NCBI GenBank assembly: GCA_028724905.1
Contig: JAQYTG010000018.1
Span: 124,001-188,000, forward strand
Length of the DNA stretch: 64,000 nucleotides
Direction of reading: 5' to 3'
Source: Actinomycetaceae bacterium
GTDB taxonomy: Bacteria > Actinomycetota > Actinomycetes > Actinomycetales > Actinomycetaceae
Shown here: one piece after another, positions 63,477 through 64,000 of the stretch
Numbering within the stretch: position 1 is the first letter of the stretch
How the letters are laid out: every line of letters starts with the position of its first letter
Translations under genes and position numbers: made by a program
Notes under the pieces: model-generated
What the model was told of the DNA's origin: nothing
Databases searched by the model: none
What the model saw: the letters and a program-made list of their open reading frames with translations, nothing else

Positions 63477-63791
63477 ATGTCTGCTATTTCTGAACATATC
63501 GTCAATATGCGAGTGCATATAGATACCGAAAAAGTGATGGCTGTCCAGCGTGCGTGCGATGAGAACGTCTGGCTTTATGCAGAAAGCGGAGGCGAGGAAG
63601 GGATTGTCCCCGTGATATATAAAGTGTCTCGACGTCACACGTCTGAGGAGATTTTCGCCCGTATTGTGCGGCTGTGGCACGCCATTGATCGACCCAACAC
63701 AGAGATTCGGCTAGCAGCGTCCGATCTGGCTGAGGGCGTGCTGCGCCGCGCTAAAAACACCACTATTCGAGTGAGCATAGATCGCGGATGA
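63477..63791 (+). CDS. Conserved-looking hypothetical protein after tkt
   Basis: 104 residues, six bases after the tkt stop, so probably co-translated. I do not recognise a family. The sequence is mixed alpha/beta with no signal, membrane span or cysteine pair; EEIFARIVRLWHAIDRPNTEIRLAASDLAEGVLRRA near residues 57-92 could be a helix pair. An ATG at 63507 is an alternative start (MRVHIDTEKV). No Shine-Dalgarno at either. The protein may be real because the frame is open with codon use like its neighbours. Confidence 0.5.
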   Translation: MSAISEHIVNMRVHIDTEKVMAVQRACDENVWLYAESGGEEGIVPVIYKVSRRHTSEEIFARIVRLWHAIDRPNTEIRLAASDLAEGVLRRAKNTTIRVSIDRG

Positions 63792-63881
63792 GCGTATAGA
63801 TCGAGATCTGACGTAAATTTTGAGCTAGTGGACGAAAGCTATTGACTATCGTAGTCGCTGTGGCAAGGCAGGAATCTCGTC

Positions 63882-63905
63882 ATCTGGCATAGTATCTGGC
63901 ATAGT
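63882..63905. repeat. Two perfect 12-bp tandem repeats
   Basis: ATCTGGCATAGT twice in direct succession in the non-coding tail of the window. Confidence 0.6.
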
Positions 63906-63947
63906 GCGGCTGTGGCTAGCGGAATTGAGGGTTAAAGGCCAGAATTG

Positions 63948-64000
63948 ATGCCAGCAGCTAGGAAGTGGCTTAGGCAGCATCCGACGAGGGCGGGTTCTCG
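63948..64000 (+). CDS. Possible start of a gene running off the window
   Basis: An ATG at 63948, with AAAGG about 10 bases upstream, opens a frame of 17 codons to the edge beginning MPAARKWLRQHPTRAG. A basic start like this is common before membrane segments. A minus-strand gene tail ending near 63972 is an equally possible reading. Too short to decide. Confidence 0.2.
   Translation, partial: MPAARKWLRQHPTRAGS

Overview
The window looks like chromosomal backbone of a medium-GC actinobacterium. Actinobacteria-only genes support this: rbpA, the mihF-type integration host factor, a PafB-PafC WYL regulator, a GarA/FtsR pair, helY and a helicase-motif-less PriA. Gene blocks run in the same order as in mycobacterial chromosomes. 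The cmk-der and aroK-aroB fusions and the moderate GC suggest Actinomycetaceae or a close relative, but this is inference and no species can be named. I saw no IS, phage, integron, plasmid, toxin cluster or cas gene.

Layout. 1-10.8 kb: apt tail, rel (stringent response), a small AbiEi-antitoxin-like protein, a DUF349 protein, a glyoxalase-II-like hydrolase, hisS and two tandem dynamin-like GTPases. 11-20 kb: an MFS transporter, aspS, rarA, rpsD, alaS. 20-28.2 kb: ruvX-mltG-aroE-prepilin peptidase-aroC-aroKB-efp-nusB, with most of the shikimate pathway and a fused AroK-AroB. 28.3-38.3 kb: mihF, gmk, rpoZ, coaBC, metK, priA, fmt, rsmB, rpe. 38.4-40.5 kb: an FMN riboswitch with its own terminator controlling an ABC permease and a lipoprotein of RibXY type, where relatives often carry riboflavin biosynthesis genes. 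40.5-50.5 kb: hisE, hisG, fused pafBC, a diacylglycerol-kinase-family gene, helY, lnt, rbpA. 50.8-61.3 kb, mostly minus strand: merR, ftsR, garA, tRNA-Pro(GGG), cmk-der, tyrA, rluB, scpB, scpA, parA, xerD. 61.4-64 kb: transketolase and a small unknown protein.

Two themes stand out. First, the riboflavin biosynthesis slot appears to have become a riboflavin uptake slot with the riboswitch kept, predicting dependence on external riboflavin. Second, about ten genes lack a Shine-Dalgarno sequence and carry a TAnnnT -10-like hexamer 6-7 nt before the start codon, as expected for leaderless transcripts. Several intergenic regions also hold unexplained short repeats: a 16-bp array at 2631-2742, an 11-bp phased array at 12624-12656, 33-bp repeats beside tRNA-Pro, and CRISPR-like repeats between parA and xerD.
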